From Streptomyces zingiberis (lineage in GTDB: Bacteria > Actinomycetota > Actinomycetes > Streptomycetales > Streptomycetaceae): a stretch of DNA of 64,000 bases. Below, one piece after another: positions 1 to 7,948 of this stretch (position 1 is the stretch's first letter; every line of letters begins with the position of its first letter). The stretch spans positions 62,001 to 126,000 of the forward strand of contig NZ_JAATEN010000012.1 of assembly GCF_012034935.1 (NCBI RefSeq), written 5' to 3'. Under the pieces are notes generated by a model that was not told the DNA's origin, did not search any database, and was given only the letters and a program-made list of their open reading frames with translations. Made by a program: the position numbers and the translations under genes.

Positions 1-533
1 ACTTAGGGCCCGTTAGGGGGAGTTCACCCGTTCGGGAGGTTTCTGTCCGTGTGTTCGACACATGCCACGGGCACGGCCCGCCAGGTCCGCCGGTGTCCCC
101 GGCGGCGGTACGGCCCCGGCGCTCCCCGGATCCGCCGCCTCCACGCCCTCCGGACGCACCGCCGGCCGGGCCACCGGTGGTCCGTGCGCGAAAGACCACG
201 GAGAACCGCAGAAGGCGCAGAGCGTGCGGCGCGCCCGGAGGGCGGCCGGGCCCGGAGGGCGGCCGGGCCCGGCGATCGCCGCTTCCCGGACGCCGGGCAC
301 GGGGGCGGGCGCGGCACCGCCCGGTCCCGCGCGTCCGCTGCCGCGCGGGCCGAGCCGCCGGGCATGCCCGGCTCCGCGCACCGCGCCGCGCCTCCGGCCG
401 GCCGCACCGTCCACGTTCGCGCCCCCGTGGCCCCCGTGGCCCCCCACCGCTCCGCGAGCGCTCCCGCGCACGCCCGCCCGGGAGCCGCCACCCCCGGCCG
501 GGAACCGGGGTGGCACCGGCCCGCGGCGCGCGT
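1..533. other. no recognisable gene, left edge
   Basis: I see no convincing gene here. Every reading frame gives Arg/Pro/Gly/Ala-rich low-complexity protein with no known motif, which is what out-of-frame GC-rich DNA produces. The stretch lies downstream of the minus-strand amidohydrolase and holds GC-rich inverted repeats that may end its transcript. The 3' end of a gene from further left cannot be ruled out. Confidence 0.5.
234..267. repeat. exact 17-bp tandem duplication
   Basis: The unit CCCGGAGGGCGGCCGGG occurs twice with no spacer (234-250 and 251-267). It is intergenic and probably a slippage product. No function is apparent. Confidence 0.8.
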
Positions 534-1631
534 TCAGCGCAGGACACGCCCCCGCAGCACCACGTACCGGGGCGAGCCCAGGACGCGGATGTCCGCCCGG
601 GGGTCCTCCTCGTAGATCACGAGGTCGGCCGGCGCGCCCTCGGTGAGCCCGGGGCGCCCGAGCCACTCCCGCGCGCCCCAGGTCGCGGCGGAGAGCGCGG
701 CCCGCGCGGGGAGGCCCGCCGTGACCAGTTCGGCGACCTCGGACGCGATCAGCCCGTGCGGCAGGGAACCGCCCGCGTCGGTGCCGGTGAAGACCGGGAT
801 GCCCGCGTCGTACGCGGCGCGCACGGTGTCGTGGCGGCGGGCGTGCAGCCGCCGCATGTGCGCCGCCCAGCGGGGGAACTTCCCCTGCCCGGCCTCGGCG
901 AGCCGCGGGAAGGTGGCGATGTTGACGAGGGTGGGCACGATGGCGACCCCGCGCTCGGCGAAGAGAGGGATCGTCTCCTCGGTCAGCCCGGTGGCGTGTT
1001 CGACGCAGTCGATGCCCGCCTCCACCAGGTCCCGCAGGGAGTCCTCGGCGAAGCAGTGGGCGGTGACCCGGGCGCCGAGCCGGTGCGCCTCGGCGATGGC
1101 GGCCTCGGCCTCGCCCCGGGGCCAGCAGGGGGCCAGGTCACCGGCGTCGCGGTCGATCCAGTCGCCGACCAGCTTGACCCAGCCGTCACCGCGGCGCGCC
1201 TCCCGGGCGACATAGGCCGTCAGATCGCCGGGCTCGATCTCGTGGGCGAAGTTGCGGATGTAGCGGCGGGTGCGGGCGATGTGGCGGCCGGCGCGGATGA
1301 TCCGCGGCAGGTCCTCGCGGTCGTCGATCCAGCGGGTGTCGGCGGGCGAGCCCGCGTCGCGGATCAGCAGCGTCCCGGCGTCCCGGTCGGCCAGGGCCTG
1401 CTTCTCACTCGTGGGGTGGTCGACCGCGCCGTGGGCGTCGAGGCCGACATGGCAGTGGGCGTCGACGAGGCCCGGGAGGACCCAGCCGGGGAGGGTGGTG
1501 ACGTCCCGGGCGCCGGCCGGGCGTTCGTAGGTGATCCACCCCCCGATCACCCAGAGACCGTCCCGCACGTCGTCCGGGCCGGGCCCGGTGAGCACCCGGC
1601 CCGGGAGGCGCAGCACCTCGCCGCCGCTCAC
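534..1631 (-). CDS. amidohydrolase family protein (metal-dependent hydrolase)
   Basis: A 365-aa cytosolic hydrolase of the amidohydrolase superfamily, which cleaves C-N or related bonds in a metal-bearing TIM barrel. Seen: a beta-sandwich N-terminus, then the metal-binding D-x-H-x-H motif (DAHCH, residues 57-61), a candidate lysine in WVKLVGD, further histidines in TAHCF and CVEHATG, the conserved GTDAGG aspartate, and the typical C-terminal APADLVIYEEDP. The GTG at 1631 is chosen because GGGGAG lies 6 nt upstream (1638-1643). The frame stays open to an ATG at 1838, but that extension is low complexity. The gene is divergent from ectA. The fold is imidazolonepropionase/prolidase-like; the substrate is unknown and a link to ectoine metabolism is only positional. 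Confidence 0.8.
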   Translation of the reverse strand: MSGGEVLRLPGRVLTGPGPDDVRDGLWVIGGWITYERPAGARDVTTLPGWVLPGLVDAHCHVGLDAHGAVDHPTSEKQALADRDAGTLLIRDAGSPADTRWIDDREDLPRIIRAGRHIARTRRYIRNFAHEIEPGDLTAYVAREARRGDGWVKLVGDWIDRDAGDLAPCWPRGEAEAAIAEAHRLGARVTAHCFAEDSLRDLVEAGIDCVEHATGLTEETIPLFAERGVAIVPTLVNIATFPRLAEAGQGKFPRWAAHMRRLHARRHDTVRAAYDAGIPVFTGTDAGGSLPHGLIASEVAELVTAGLPARAALSAATWGAREWLGRPGLTEGAPADLVIYEEDPRADIRVLGSPRYVVLRGRVLR

Positions 1632-2170
1632 GCCGGTCTCCCCGTCCACCGTCCGGGGCGGCGGGCGCCGGGGACTGCACGGGGTGCCGCGCCTCGGGGG
1701 CGCCCGGAGCCGGCGGGGAGCCGGGGCGCGGGGCGGACGGCGGGTGAGGGGAACGGCACCGCCGCCGGAAAAGAGAGCCGCGGCGAGCGCTCCGGAGAGA
1801 ACCCGGCGCCGCTGCGCCGGATGAGGCTGATGACACATTCGTGCATTGGCGCTATGTTCTCCGTAACAGCATTCTCTGTTCTTCGAACCGCATAGGTTCC
1901 CGCAATCTTCTTCCCGCTTTTCCGTACCTCAAACACACGGATTCCTCACAGTCCTCGCGGGCCACGACCGCACCCCCCACCTGGGTCGTTATAGACATGT
2001 GACCCGATCAACAGGGCGCCCGTTTCCTCCGGGAAAGAGTGGACAAAAGCGGGCAATTTTCAGGGGTTCCGTGCCCGCGCGCGGTCGCGCCCGAATAACA
2101 CAGGACCCCCCTTCCGGGTAACCCCCCACCTCGATGCATTTTTGTTTTTTGCTCGGTAAATTGAATACGC
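1632..2170. promoter_or_regulatory. AT-enriched divergent intergenic region upstream of ectA
   Basis: This 539-nt stretch between the divergent amidohydrolase and ectA is notably AT-richer than its surroundings at about 1830-1960 and 2130-2170. It contains the inverted repeat AACAG-N6-CTGTT (1865-1880), a possible repressor site. The T-run and the TAAATT hexamer (2157-2162) just before ectA could be a promoter core. TAAATT would place the transcript start at about 2169-2171, so ectA may be leaderless, but no good -35 box is seen. I see no convincing gene here. Confidence 0.35.
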
Positions 2171-2734
2171 ATGACCGCCGCGCAAGCAGACCACGCAGGC
2201 CCTCGGACCCCATTCCTGGAAATGCCGGAAGGACTGAAGCTCGACACGCCTCGCGTCGAGGACGGAGCCGCGATCTGGCGCATCGCCCGCGACTCCCGTG
2301 TGCTCGACCTCAACTCCTCGTACAGCTACCTCCTGTGGTGCCGCGACTTCGCCGCCACCTCCGTGGTGGCACGGGGTGACACCGGTGAGCCGGTCGGCTT
2401 CGTCACCGGGTACCTCCGCCCCGAGGCCCCCGAGACCCTCGTCGTCTGGCAGGTGGCCGTCGACGGGAGCATGCGTGGGCGCGGCCTGGCCGGCGCCCTC
2501 CTCGACGGGCTGACCGAACGGGTCGCCCGGGAGAAGGGCATCCGCCGCGTGGAGACCACGATCACCCCCGACAACACGGCCTCGAACCGCCTCTTCACCT
2601 CGTTCGCCGAGCGGCACGGCGCCGCCGTGGACCAGGAGGTGCTGTTCGATCCCGGCCTCTTCCCCGAGGAGGGGCACCTGCCGGAGGTGCTGTACCGGAT
2701 CGGCCCGCTGCCGTGGGCGGCGGCCCCGCACTGA
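2171..2734 (+). CDS. ectA: L-2,4-diaminobutyrate N-acetyltransferase EctA
   Basis: EctA transfers acetyl from acetyl-CoA to L-2,4-diaminobutyrate to give N-gamma-acetyl-diaminobutyrate, the second step of ectoine synthesis in the cytosol. The 187-aa product is a single GNAT domain. Seen: the EctA hallmark DLNSSYSYLLWCRDF (46-60), the acetyl-CoA pyrophosphate loop MRGRGLAGALLDGL (101-114), and the conserved TTITPDNTASNRLF segment (129-142). Length fits the family with a short N-terminal extension. The ATG at 2171 has no clear Shine-Dalgarno sequence, consistent with a leaderless or short-leader message. It is the first gene of ectABCD, 99 nt before ectB. In streptomycetes the operon is typically induced by salt or heat stress. 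Confidence 0.96.
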   Translation: MTAAQADHAGPRTPFLEMPEGLKLDTPRVEDGAAIWRIARDSRVLDLNSSYSYLLWCRDFAATSVVARGDTGEPVGFVTGYLRPEAPETLVVWQVAVDGSMRGRGLAGALLDGLTERVAREKGIRRVETTITPDNTASNRLFTSFAERHGAAVDQEVLFDPGLFPEEGHLPEVLYRIGPLPWAAAPH

Positions 2735-2833
2735 CCGCGGCCGGGTGGCACACCCGCCCCCGGCGCCTGCCCGAGCCCTGTCGTCCCCAGCCCCAGCTTT
2801 CCTCACGCCGTCTCACACTCCCAGGAGCCCGTT

Positions 2834-4102
2834 GTGACCATCACCCCGCCCGCCCTGAGCGTCTTCGAAAGCCTCGAGTCCGAGGTCCGCAGCTACTGCC
2901 GCGGCTGGCCCGCCGTCTTCGACCGGGCCAAGGGCAGCCACATGTACGACGAGGACGGCCACACCTACCTCGACTTCTTCTCCGGGGCCGGGGCCCTGAA
3001 CTACGGCCACAACAACCCCGTGCTCAAACGGGCCCTGCTGGACTACCTGGAGCGGGACGGGGTCACCCACGGCCTCGACATGGGCACCACGGCCAAGCGG
3101 GCCTTCCTGGAGTCCTTCCAGAACGCGATCCTGCGCCCGCGTGACCTGCCGTACAAGGTCATGTTCCCGGGCCCGACGGGCACCAACGCGGTCGAGGCCG
3201 CCCTCAAGCTGGCCCGCAAGGTCAAGGGCCGGGAGGCGATCGTCTCCTTCACCAACGCCTTCCACGGCATGTCGCTGGGCGCGCTCGCCGTCACCGGCAA
3301 CTCCATGAAGCGGGCCGGCGCCGGCATCCCGCTGGTGCACGGCACCCCGATGCCCTTCGACAACTACTTCGACGGCCAGATCCCGGACTTCCTGTGGTTC
3401 GAGCGGCTCCTGGAGGACCAGGGCTCCGGGCTCAACCAGCCGGCCGCGGTGATCGTCGAGACCATCCAGGGCGAGGGCGGCATCAACGTCGCCCGCCCGG
3501 AGTGGCTGCGCGCCCTGGCCGACCTGTGCCACCGCCGCGACATGCTGCTGATCGTCGACGACATCCAGATGGGCTGCGGCCGCACCGGCGCCTTCTTCTC
3601 CTTCGAGGAAGCCGGCATCACCCCGGACATCGTCACCCTGTCGAAGTCCATCAGCGGCTACGGCCTCCCGATGTCGCTGGCGCTGTTCAAGCCCGAGCTG
3701 GACGTCTGGGAGCCCGGCGAGCACAACGGCACCTTCCGCGGCAACAACCCCGCGTTCGTCACCGCCACCGCCGCCCTCGACACCTACTGGGCCGACGGCC
3801 AGATGGAGAAGCAGACCATCGCCCGCGGCGAGCAGGTCGAGCAGGCCCTGCGGGCGATCGTCGAGGAGCACCCCGGGGCCGGCGTCTCCCACCGCGGCCG
3901 CGGCCTGGTCTGGGGCCTGGAGTTCACCGAGGCGGCCCAGGCCGGGGAGATCTGCAAGCGCGCCTTCGACCTCGGTCTGCTGCTGGAGACCTCCGGCCCG
4001 CAGAGCGAGGTGGTCAAGCTGCTCCCCGCCCTGACCACCACCCCCGAGGAGCTGGACGAGGGCCTGCGGATCCTCGCCCGCGCGGTGCGCGAGACCGTCT
4101 GA
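2834..4102 (+). CDS. ectB: diaminobutyrate--2-oxoglutarate aminotransferase EctB
   Basis: EctB makes L-2,4-diaminobutyrate from L-aspartate beta-semialdehyde with glutamate as amino donor, the entry step of ectoine synthesis. The 422-aa product is a class III PLP aminotransferase of normal family length. Seen: the N-terminal SEVRSYCRGWPAVFDRAKG typical of EctB, the PGPTGTNAVEAALKLARK cofactor segment, the PLP-ring aspartate in LIVDDIQMGCGRTG (about 242), and the Schiff-base lysine in TLSKSISGYG (about 271). The GTG start at 2834 has AGGAG 6 nt upstream (2823-2827). The stop codon is followed 6 nt later by a large perfect hairpin that separates ectB from ectC. Confidence 0.97.
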   Translation: MTITPPALSVFESLESEVRSYCRGWPAVFDRAKGSHMYDEDGHTYLDFFSGAGALNYGHNNPVLKRALLDYLERDGVTHGLDMGTTAKRAFLESFQNAILRPRDLPYKVMFPGPTGTNAVEAALKLARKVKGREAIVSFTNAFHGMSLGALAVTGNSMKRAGAGIPLVHGTPMPFDNYFDGQIPDFLWFERLLEDQGSGLNQPAAVIVETIQGEGGINVARPEWLRALADLCHRRDMLLIVDDIQMGCGRTGAFFSFEEAGITPDIVTLSKSISGYGLPMSLALFKPELDVWEPGEHNGTFRGNNPAFVTATAALDTYWADGQMEKQTIARGEQVEQALRAIVEEHPGAGVSHRGRGLVWGLEFTEAAQAGEICKRAFDLGLLLETSGPQSEVVKLLPALTTTPEELDEGLRILARAVRETV

Positions 4103-4108
4103 GCACCG

Positions 4109-4151
4109 GCATCCGGCGGGGCGGCCCGGCGCGGGCCGCCCCGCCGGATGC
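4109..4151 (+). terminator. 20-bp perfect hairpin between ectB and ectC (attenuator or processing element)
   Basis: The arms at 4109-4128 and 4132-4151 are exact reverse complements over 20 bp with a GCG loop. The element starts 6 nt after the ectB stop and lies 120 nt before ectC. There is no T-run, as usual for actinobacterial terminators. Inside an operon it would act as a partial terminator, an mRNA stabiliser for ectAB, or a cleavage site. Confidence 0.75.
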
Positions 4152-4270
4152 GGCACCGCACCGCACCCCGCGGGACCACCGGCGGCACACCGCCGCGCCC
4201 CCGCGTCCTGAGCGCGTGACGCCGCGTGACAGCGCGTCGCGCCGAGAAGAGCACAGAAAGGCAGCACATC

Positions 4271-4675
4271 GTGATCGTCCGATCGCTCAAGGAGATCGAG
4301 GGCACCGACCGGCACATCAAGGCGAAGTCGGGCACCTGGGAGAGCAAGCGCATCCTCCTCGCCAAGGAGCGGGTGGGTTTCTCCCTCCACGAGACCACGC
4401 TCTACGCGGGCACCGAGACCAGGATGTGGTACGCCAACCACGTCGAGGCCGTCCTCTGCGTGGAGGGCGAGGCGGAGCTCACCAACGAGGAGACGGGCGA
4501 GAAGCACTGGATCGAGCCCGGCACCATGTACCTGCTGGACGGGCACGAGCGCCACACCATGCGGCCCAAGACGGACTTCCGCTGCGTCTGCGTCTTCAAC
4601 CCGCCGGTCACCGGCCGTGAGGACCACGACGAGAACGGCGTCTACCCCCTGTTGACGGAGGACGACGAGGGCTGA
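4271..4675 (+). CDS. ectC: L-ectoine synthase EctC
   Basis: EctC cyclises N-gamma-acetyl-diaminobutyrate to ectoine with loss of water. The 134-aa product is a single cupin barrel. The expected metal ligands are present at E59 (NHVEAV), Y87 (TMYLLD) and H95 (GHERH), matching Glu/Tyr/His known from characterised EctC with a two-residue offset. The GTG at 4271 is chosen because it gives the family N-terminus (M/V)IVRSLKEIEGTDRHIKA and has GAAAGG 9 nt upstream. An ATG at 4226 is in frame but adds 15 non-conserved residues. The 168-nt gap after ectB is unusually long for this operon, so an extra promoter here is possible. Confidence 0.96.
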   Translation: MIVRSLKEIEGTDRHIKAKSGTWESKRILLAKERVGFSLHETTLYAGTETRMWYANHVEAVLCVEGEAELTNEETGEKHWIEPGTMYLLDGHERHTMRPKTDFRCVCVFNPPVTGREDHDENGVYPLLTEDDEG

Positions 4676-4738
4676 ACCGCGCCCCACGGGGAAGCGGACA
4701 AGGAGCAAGGACATCACGAGAGGAGAAGGTGCTCCACC

Positions 4739-5638
4739 ATGACCACCGCACCCGAGCGGACGACGGATCTCTATCCGACCCGCGGCGCCACCGAGGTCGC
4801 CACGCCGCGCGTGGACCCGGTCGTCTGGTCGGCGCCCGGCACCCCGGGGCCGATCTCCGAGACCGAGCTCACCGGCTTCGACCGTGACGGCTTCCTGACC
4901 GTCGACCAGCTGATCACCCCCGAGGAGGTGGACCGGTACCGCGCCGAACTGGACCGGCTGGTCACCGACGCGGGGGTGAAGGCGGACGAGCGCTCCATCG
5001 TGGAACCGAAGTCCCAGAAGGTCCGCTCGGTCTTCGAAGTGCACAAGATCAGCGAAGTCTTCGCCGAACTGGTGCGCGATCCGCGCGTGGTCGGCCGCGC
5101 CCGGCAGATCCTCGGCTCGGACGTCTACGTCCACCAGAGCCGGATCAACGTCAAGCCCGGCTTCGGCGCCAGCGGCTTCTACTGGCACTCGGACTTCGAG
5201 ACCTGGCACGCCGAGGACGGCCTGCCGAACATGCGCACGGTGTCCATCTCGATCGCGCTGACCGAGAACTACGACACCAACGGCGGCCTCATGATCATGC
5301 CGGGGTCGCACAAGACCTTCCTCGGCTGCTCCGGCGAGACCCCGAAGGACAACTACAAGCGCTCGCTCCAGATGCAGGACGCGGGCACCCCCTCGGACGA
5401 GGCGCTCTCCGGCTTCGCCGAGAAACACGGCATCAAGCTGTTCACCGGCAAGGCCGGTTCGGCGACGCTGTTCGACTGCAACTGCATGCACGGCTCGGGT
5501 GACAACATCACCCCGTTCCCGCGCAGCAACGTCTTCATCGTCTTCAACAGCGTGGAGAACACCGCGGTGGAGCCGTTCGCGGCGCCCGTCCCCCGGCCGG
5601 ACTTCCTCGGCGCGCGGGACTTCACCCCGGTGCACTGA
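4739..5638 (+). CDS. ectD: ectoine 5-hydroxylase EctD
   Basis: EctD hydroxylates ectoine to 5-hydroxyectoine, using Fe(II), O2 and 2-oxoglutarate. The 299-aa product is a PhyH-type cupin dioxygenase. Seen: the EctD signature FYWHSDFETWHAEDGLP (147-163) with iron ligands H150 and D152, the third ligand H251 in NCMHGSGDN, and conserved GGLMIMPGSHK. The spacing matches characterised EctD proteins. The ATG has AGGAGAAGG 9-13 nt upstream. It lies 63 nt after ectC and is followed by a strong terminator, so it is the last gene of the operon. The cell can therefore make both solutes. Confidence 0.97.
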   Translation: MTTAPERTTDLYPTRGATEVATPRVDPVVWSAPGTPGPISETELTGFDRDGFLTVDQLITPEEVDRYRAELDRLVTDAGVKADERSIVEPKSQKVRSVFEVHKISEVFAELVRDPRVVGRARQILGSDVYVHQSRINVKPGFGASGFYWHSDFETWHAEDGLPNMRTVSISIALTENYDTNGGLMIMPGSHKTFLGCSGETPKDNYKRSLQMQDAGTPSDEALSGFAEKHGIKLFTGKAGSATLFDCNCMHGSGDNITPFPRSNVFIVFNSVENTAVEPFAAPVPRPDFLGARDFTPVH

Positions 5639-5754
5639 TCACCGCACGACCCGGAGCTCGCAGGGTGTGACCTGGGTCCGGGCCCCGGCCTCCCCCACCG
5701 GGGGCGGCACGGCTCACCGTCCGGACCGGGCTCCCACCGGGTGAGAGACGTCAG

Positions 5755-5788
5755 CGGCCCCGCCGGGCCTCATATCCCGGCGGGGCCG
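5755..5788. terminator. bidirectional terminator after ectD
   Basis: A 13-bp perfect stem (5755-5767 with 5776-5788) and 8-nt loop CCTCATAT lie between convergent ectD and the class V aminotransferase. It could serve both transcripts. Confidence 0.8.
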
Positions 5789-5860
5789 TCGGCGGGCCCG
5801 GGCTCGCGGCGGGCGGCGCGTCCGGCCGCCCCGCCCGCCGTCCGCCCCGCCCGCCGTCCG

Positions 5861-6925
5861 TCAGCCGCGGGCCGGCAGGGCGGAGAGCACGTCCAGCAGC
5901 CGGTCCACGTCGGCGGCGGTGTTGTAGAGGTGGAAGGCCGCCCGCAGGTTGCCGGCCCGGACGGAGACCAGGATCTCCGCCGCGGCCAGCGTCTCCTCGG
6001 CGTGGCCCAGCCCGGGCACCGCCACGATCGCGGAGCCCGGCGCGTCCACCGGTTCGTGGCCCAGCTCCGCCAGCCCGGCCCGGAAGCGGGCGGCGAGCGC
6101 CAGGTTGTGCGCGCGTATCACCTCCGGCCCGGTCTCCTCGATGACGGCGAGGCAGTGCGGGGCGGCGAGATACGACAGCAGCGCGTGGCTCTCGTCGAAC
6201 CGGCGTGCGGTCCGGGCGAGTTCCCCGACCGGGCCGTAGGTACTCGCCCAGGGGTCCTCCCCCGCCGTCCAGCCGGCGAAGACCGGCCGCAGCCCGCCGA
6301 AGTCCTCGGGCACGGTGAGGAAGGAGACCCCGCGGGGCGCGAGCAGCCACTTGAAGCCGCCGGTGACGGTGAAGTCGAACGCGCCCGCGTCCAGCGGCAG
6401 CCAGCCGGCGGACTGGGTGGTGTCGATCAGCGTGCGGGCCCCGTGGGCACGGGCCGCCTCCCGGATCGCGGCGAGATCGGCGATCCGGCCGTCGGCGGAC
6501 TGGACGGCGCTGACGGCGACCAGCGCGGTGCCGGGGCGGACCGCGCCGGCCAGGTCCCCCAGTTCCACACTGCGCAGCTTGAGGCCGGGGCGCAGGGCGA
6601 AGGGGTTGATCAGGGAGCTGAAGTCGCCGTCGGCGACGAGGACTTCGGCGCCCTCGGGCAGCGAGGAGGCGATCAGCCCGGTGTGGACCGCGACCGCGCC
6701 GGAGGTGGCCACCCGCTCGGGCGCGACCCCGGCCAGCCGCGCGAAGCTCTCCCGGGTGGCGTTCACCGAGGGGAACCCCAGCTCCGGCGAGGGCCGGCCG
6801 GCCGCGAGGCCGTCGGCGGCGTCCCGCAGGACGGCCACCGCCGCGCGCGGCAGCAGCCCCATCGAGGCGGTGTTGAGATACGTCGTACTCGGGGCGAAGT
6901 GGGCGCCACCCGGACCGGTTTCCAT
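5861..6925 (-). CDS. class V aminotransferase-fold PLP enzyme
   Basis: A 354-aa fold-type I PLP enzyme of the class V (cysteine desulfurase/isopenicillin epimerase-like) group. Seen: the opening TYLNTASMGLLPR, PLP-ring aspartate D168 and Q171 in LIDTTQSAG, and Schiff-base lysine K192 in VTGGFKWLLAPRG. No active-site cysteine loop is seen, so it is not an obvious desulfurase. The ATG at 6925 gives the conventional N-terminus; an upstream in-frame start at 6976 adds low-complexity residues. It lies 129 nt downstream of a GntR regulator on the same strand. The substrate is unknown. Confidence 0.8.
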   Translation of the reverse strand: METGPGGAHFAPSTTYLNTASMGLLPRAAVAVLRDAADGLAAGRPSPELGFPSVNATRESFARLAGVAPERVATSGAVAVHTGLIASSLPEGAEVLVADGDFSSLINPFALRPGLKLRSVELGDLAGAVRPGTALVAVSAVQSADGRIADLAAIREAARAHGARTLIDTTQSAGWLPLDAGAFDFTVTGGFKWLLAPRGVSFLTVPEDFGGLRPVFAGWTAGEDPWASTYGPVGELARTARRFDESHALLSYLAAPHCLAVIEETGPEVIRAHNLALAARFRAGLAELGHEPVDAPGSAIVAVPGLGHAEETLAAAEILVSVRAGNLRAAFHLYNTAADVDRLLDVLSALPARG

Positions 6926-7054
6926 GCCCCTACTCTGCGGGGCGGATCCCCTCCCGTCCACGGGCCGCCGGGTCACCGGGCCGTCAGATCACCGGGGTAC
7001 CGGGCGCCCGGTGCCCACCGCCGGGACGGTGCCCCGCCCCGGGACCGCGCAGCC

Positions 7055-7714
7055 TCAGGTGTCGGCGGGCCGGGGCAGTGCCAGGTCCTCGCCGACCCCG
7101 ACCCGGCGCAGGATGGCGGAGACGTGCTCGTGGACCAGGCGCCTCGCCCGCGCCCCCTCGCCGCGGGCGAGGGCCTCGGCGATGGCCCGGTGCTCCGCCA
7201 CGTTCTGCTCGCGCACCCCCGGGCCGGTGGTGGAGGCGGCGGCCACGTACAGGCCGCGCTCCCAGAGGACCTCTTGCATGCGCATGACCACCGAGTTCCC
7301 GGCCGCCTCGACCAGCCGCAGGTGGAACCGCCGCCCCTGGTCCAGCACCTCCTGCGCGTTCTCCACATCACTGACGATGCCGGCCAGTTCCCGGCCCAGC
7401 CGGCGCGCCTCCTCCCGGCCGCGGGCGACCACGGAGTCGATCGCGAAGATCTCCAGCAGGAGCCTGGCCTCCATGACGGCACGGGCGTACGGCAGGTCGA
7501 GCGAGAGCACGAGCGCTCCCTGGCCGGGGTAGAGCTGGAGGGCCTTCTCCTCGGACAGCCGTTCGAAGGCGGTCCGGACGGCGGAGACGGGCAGCCCGCT
7601 CTCCGCGGCGACGGCCTCCGTGGAGAGCATCTGGCCCTCGGTGTAGCGGCGCTCCGCCAGCCCGGTCCGGACCGCGTCGTACGCCCGGTGCTCGACGGAG
7701 GCGCCTTCGCTCAT
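7055..7714 (-). CDS. GntR-family transcriptional regulator (FCD type)
   Basis: A 219-aa regulator. The N-terminal winged helix-turn-helix (about residues 8-75) carries QMLSTEAVAAESGLPVSAVRTAFERL, typical of GntR. The C-terminal all-helical FCD domain (about 85-205) has the metal/ligand-site residues expected around FHLRLVEAAGN and EHRAIAEAL. FCD proteins usually bind small carboxylic or sugar acids. The ATG at 7714 gives the natural N-terminus; the upstream extension is Pro/Arg/Gly noise. It sits 234 nt downstream of the aldehyde dehydrogenase on the same strand, so a role in the nearby sugar-acid genes is plausible but inferred only from position. Confidence 0.85.
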   Translation of the reverse strand: MSEGASVEHRAYDAVRTGLAERRYTEGQMLSTEAVAAESGLPVSAVRTAFERLSEEKALQLYPGQGALVLSLDLPYARAVMEARLLLEIFAIDSVVARGREEARRLGRELAGIVSDVENAQEVLDQGRRFHLRLVEAAGNSVVMRMQEVLWERGLYVAAASTTGPGVREQNVAEHRAIAEALARGEGARARRLVHEHVSAILRRVGVGEDLALPRPADT

Positions 7715-7741
7715 GCCCCCCATTGTCCGGACGCGCCGCCG

Positions 7742-7794
7742 GGCGGCATCCCCGGCGCCCGGCCCGGGGCCGGCCCGGGCGGCGGGATGCCGCC
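7742..7794 (-). terminator. hairpin between aldehyde dehydrogenase and GntR gene
   Basis: An 11-bp perfect outer stem (7742-7752 with 7784-7794) encloses a GC-rich 31-nt segment able to pair further. It is positioned as a terminator for the upstream minus-strand aldehyde dehydrogenase. Confidence 0.5.
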
Positions 7795-7948
7795 GGGCTC
7801 CTGACGGCACCCCCGGCGCCCGGCAGGCCCGTGCGCCCTGTCGCGGCGCTTACGCCGAACCGGTGAGCGGGCCCCGGCTCCGCCCGCCGGGGCGGGTGGC
7901 GCCGGGGCGTCACGCGGGGTCCGGGCGCCCCCTCGGGGCCGCTGTCCG

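Noticed and set aside
1628..1936. Possible 102-aa gene starting MFEVRKSGKKIAG in the AT-rich region
   Set aside because: The first 40 residues look ordinary, but the rest overlaps the amidohydrolase start in another frame and turns into Pro/Arg noise. No ribosome-binding site is visible.
2813..5635. 940-codon open frame antisense to ectBCD
   Set aside because: It is a third-position mirror of well-supported ect genes, with Val/Gly/Ala/Asp-rich noise and no motif.
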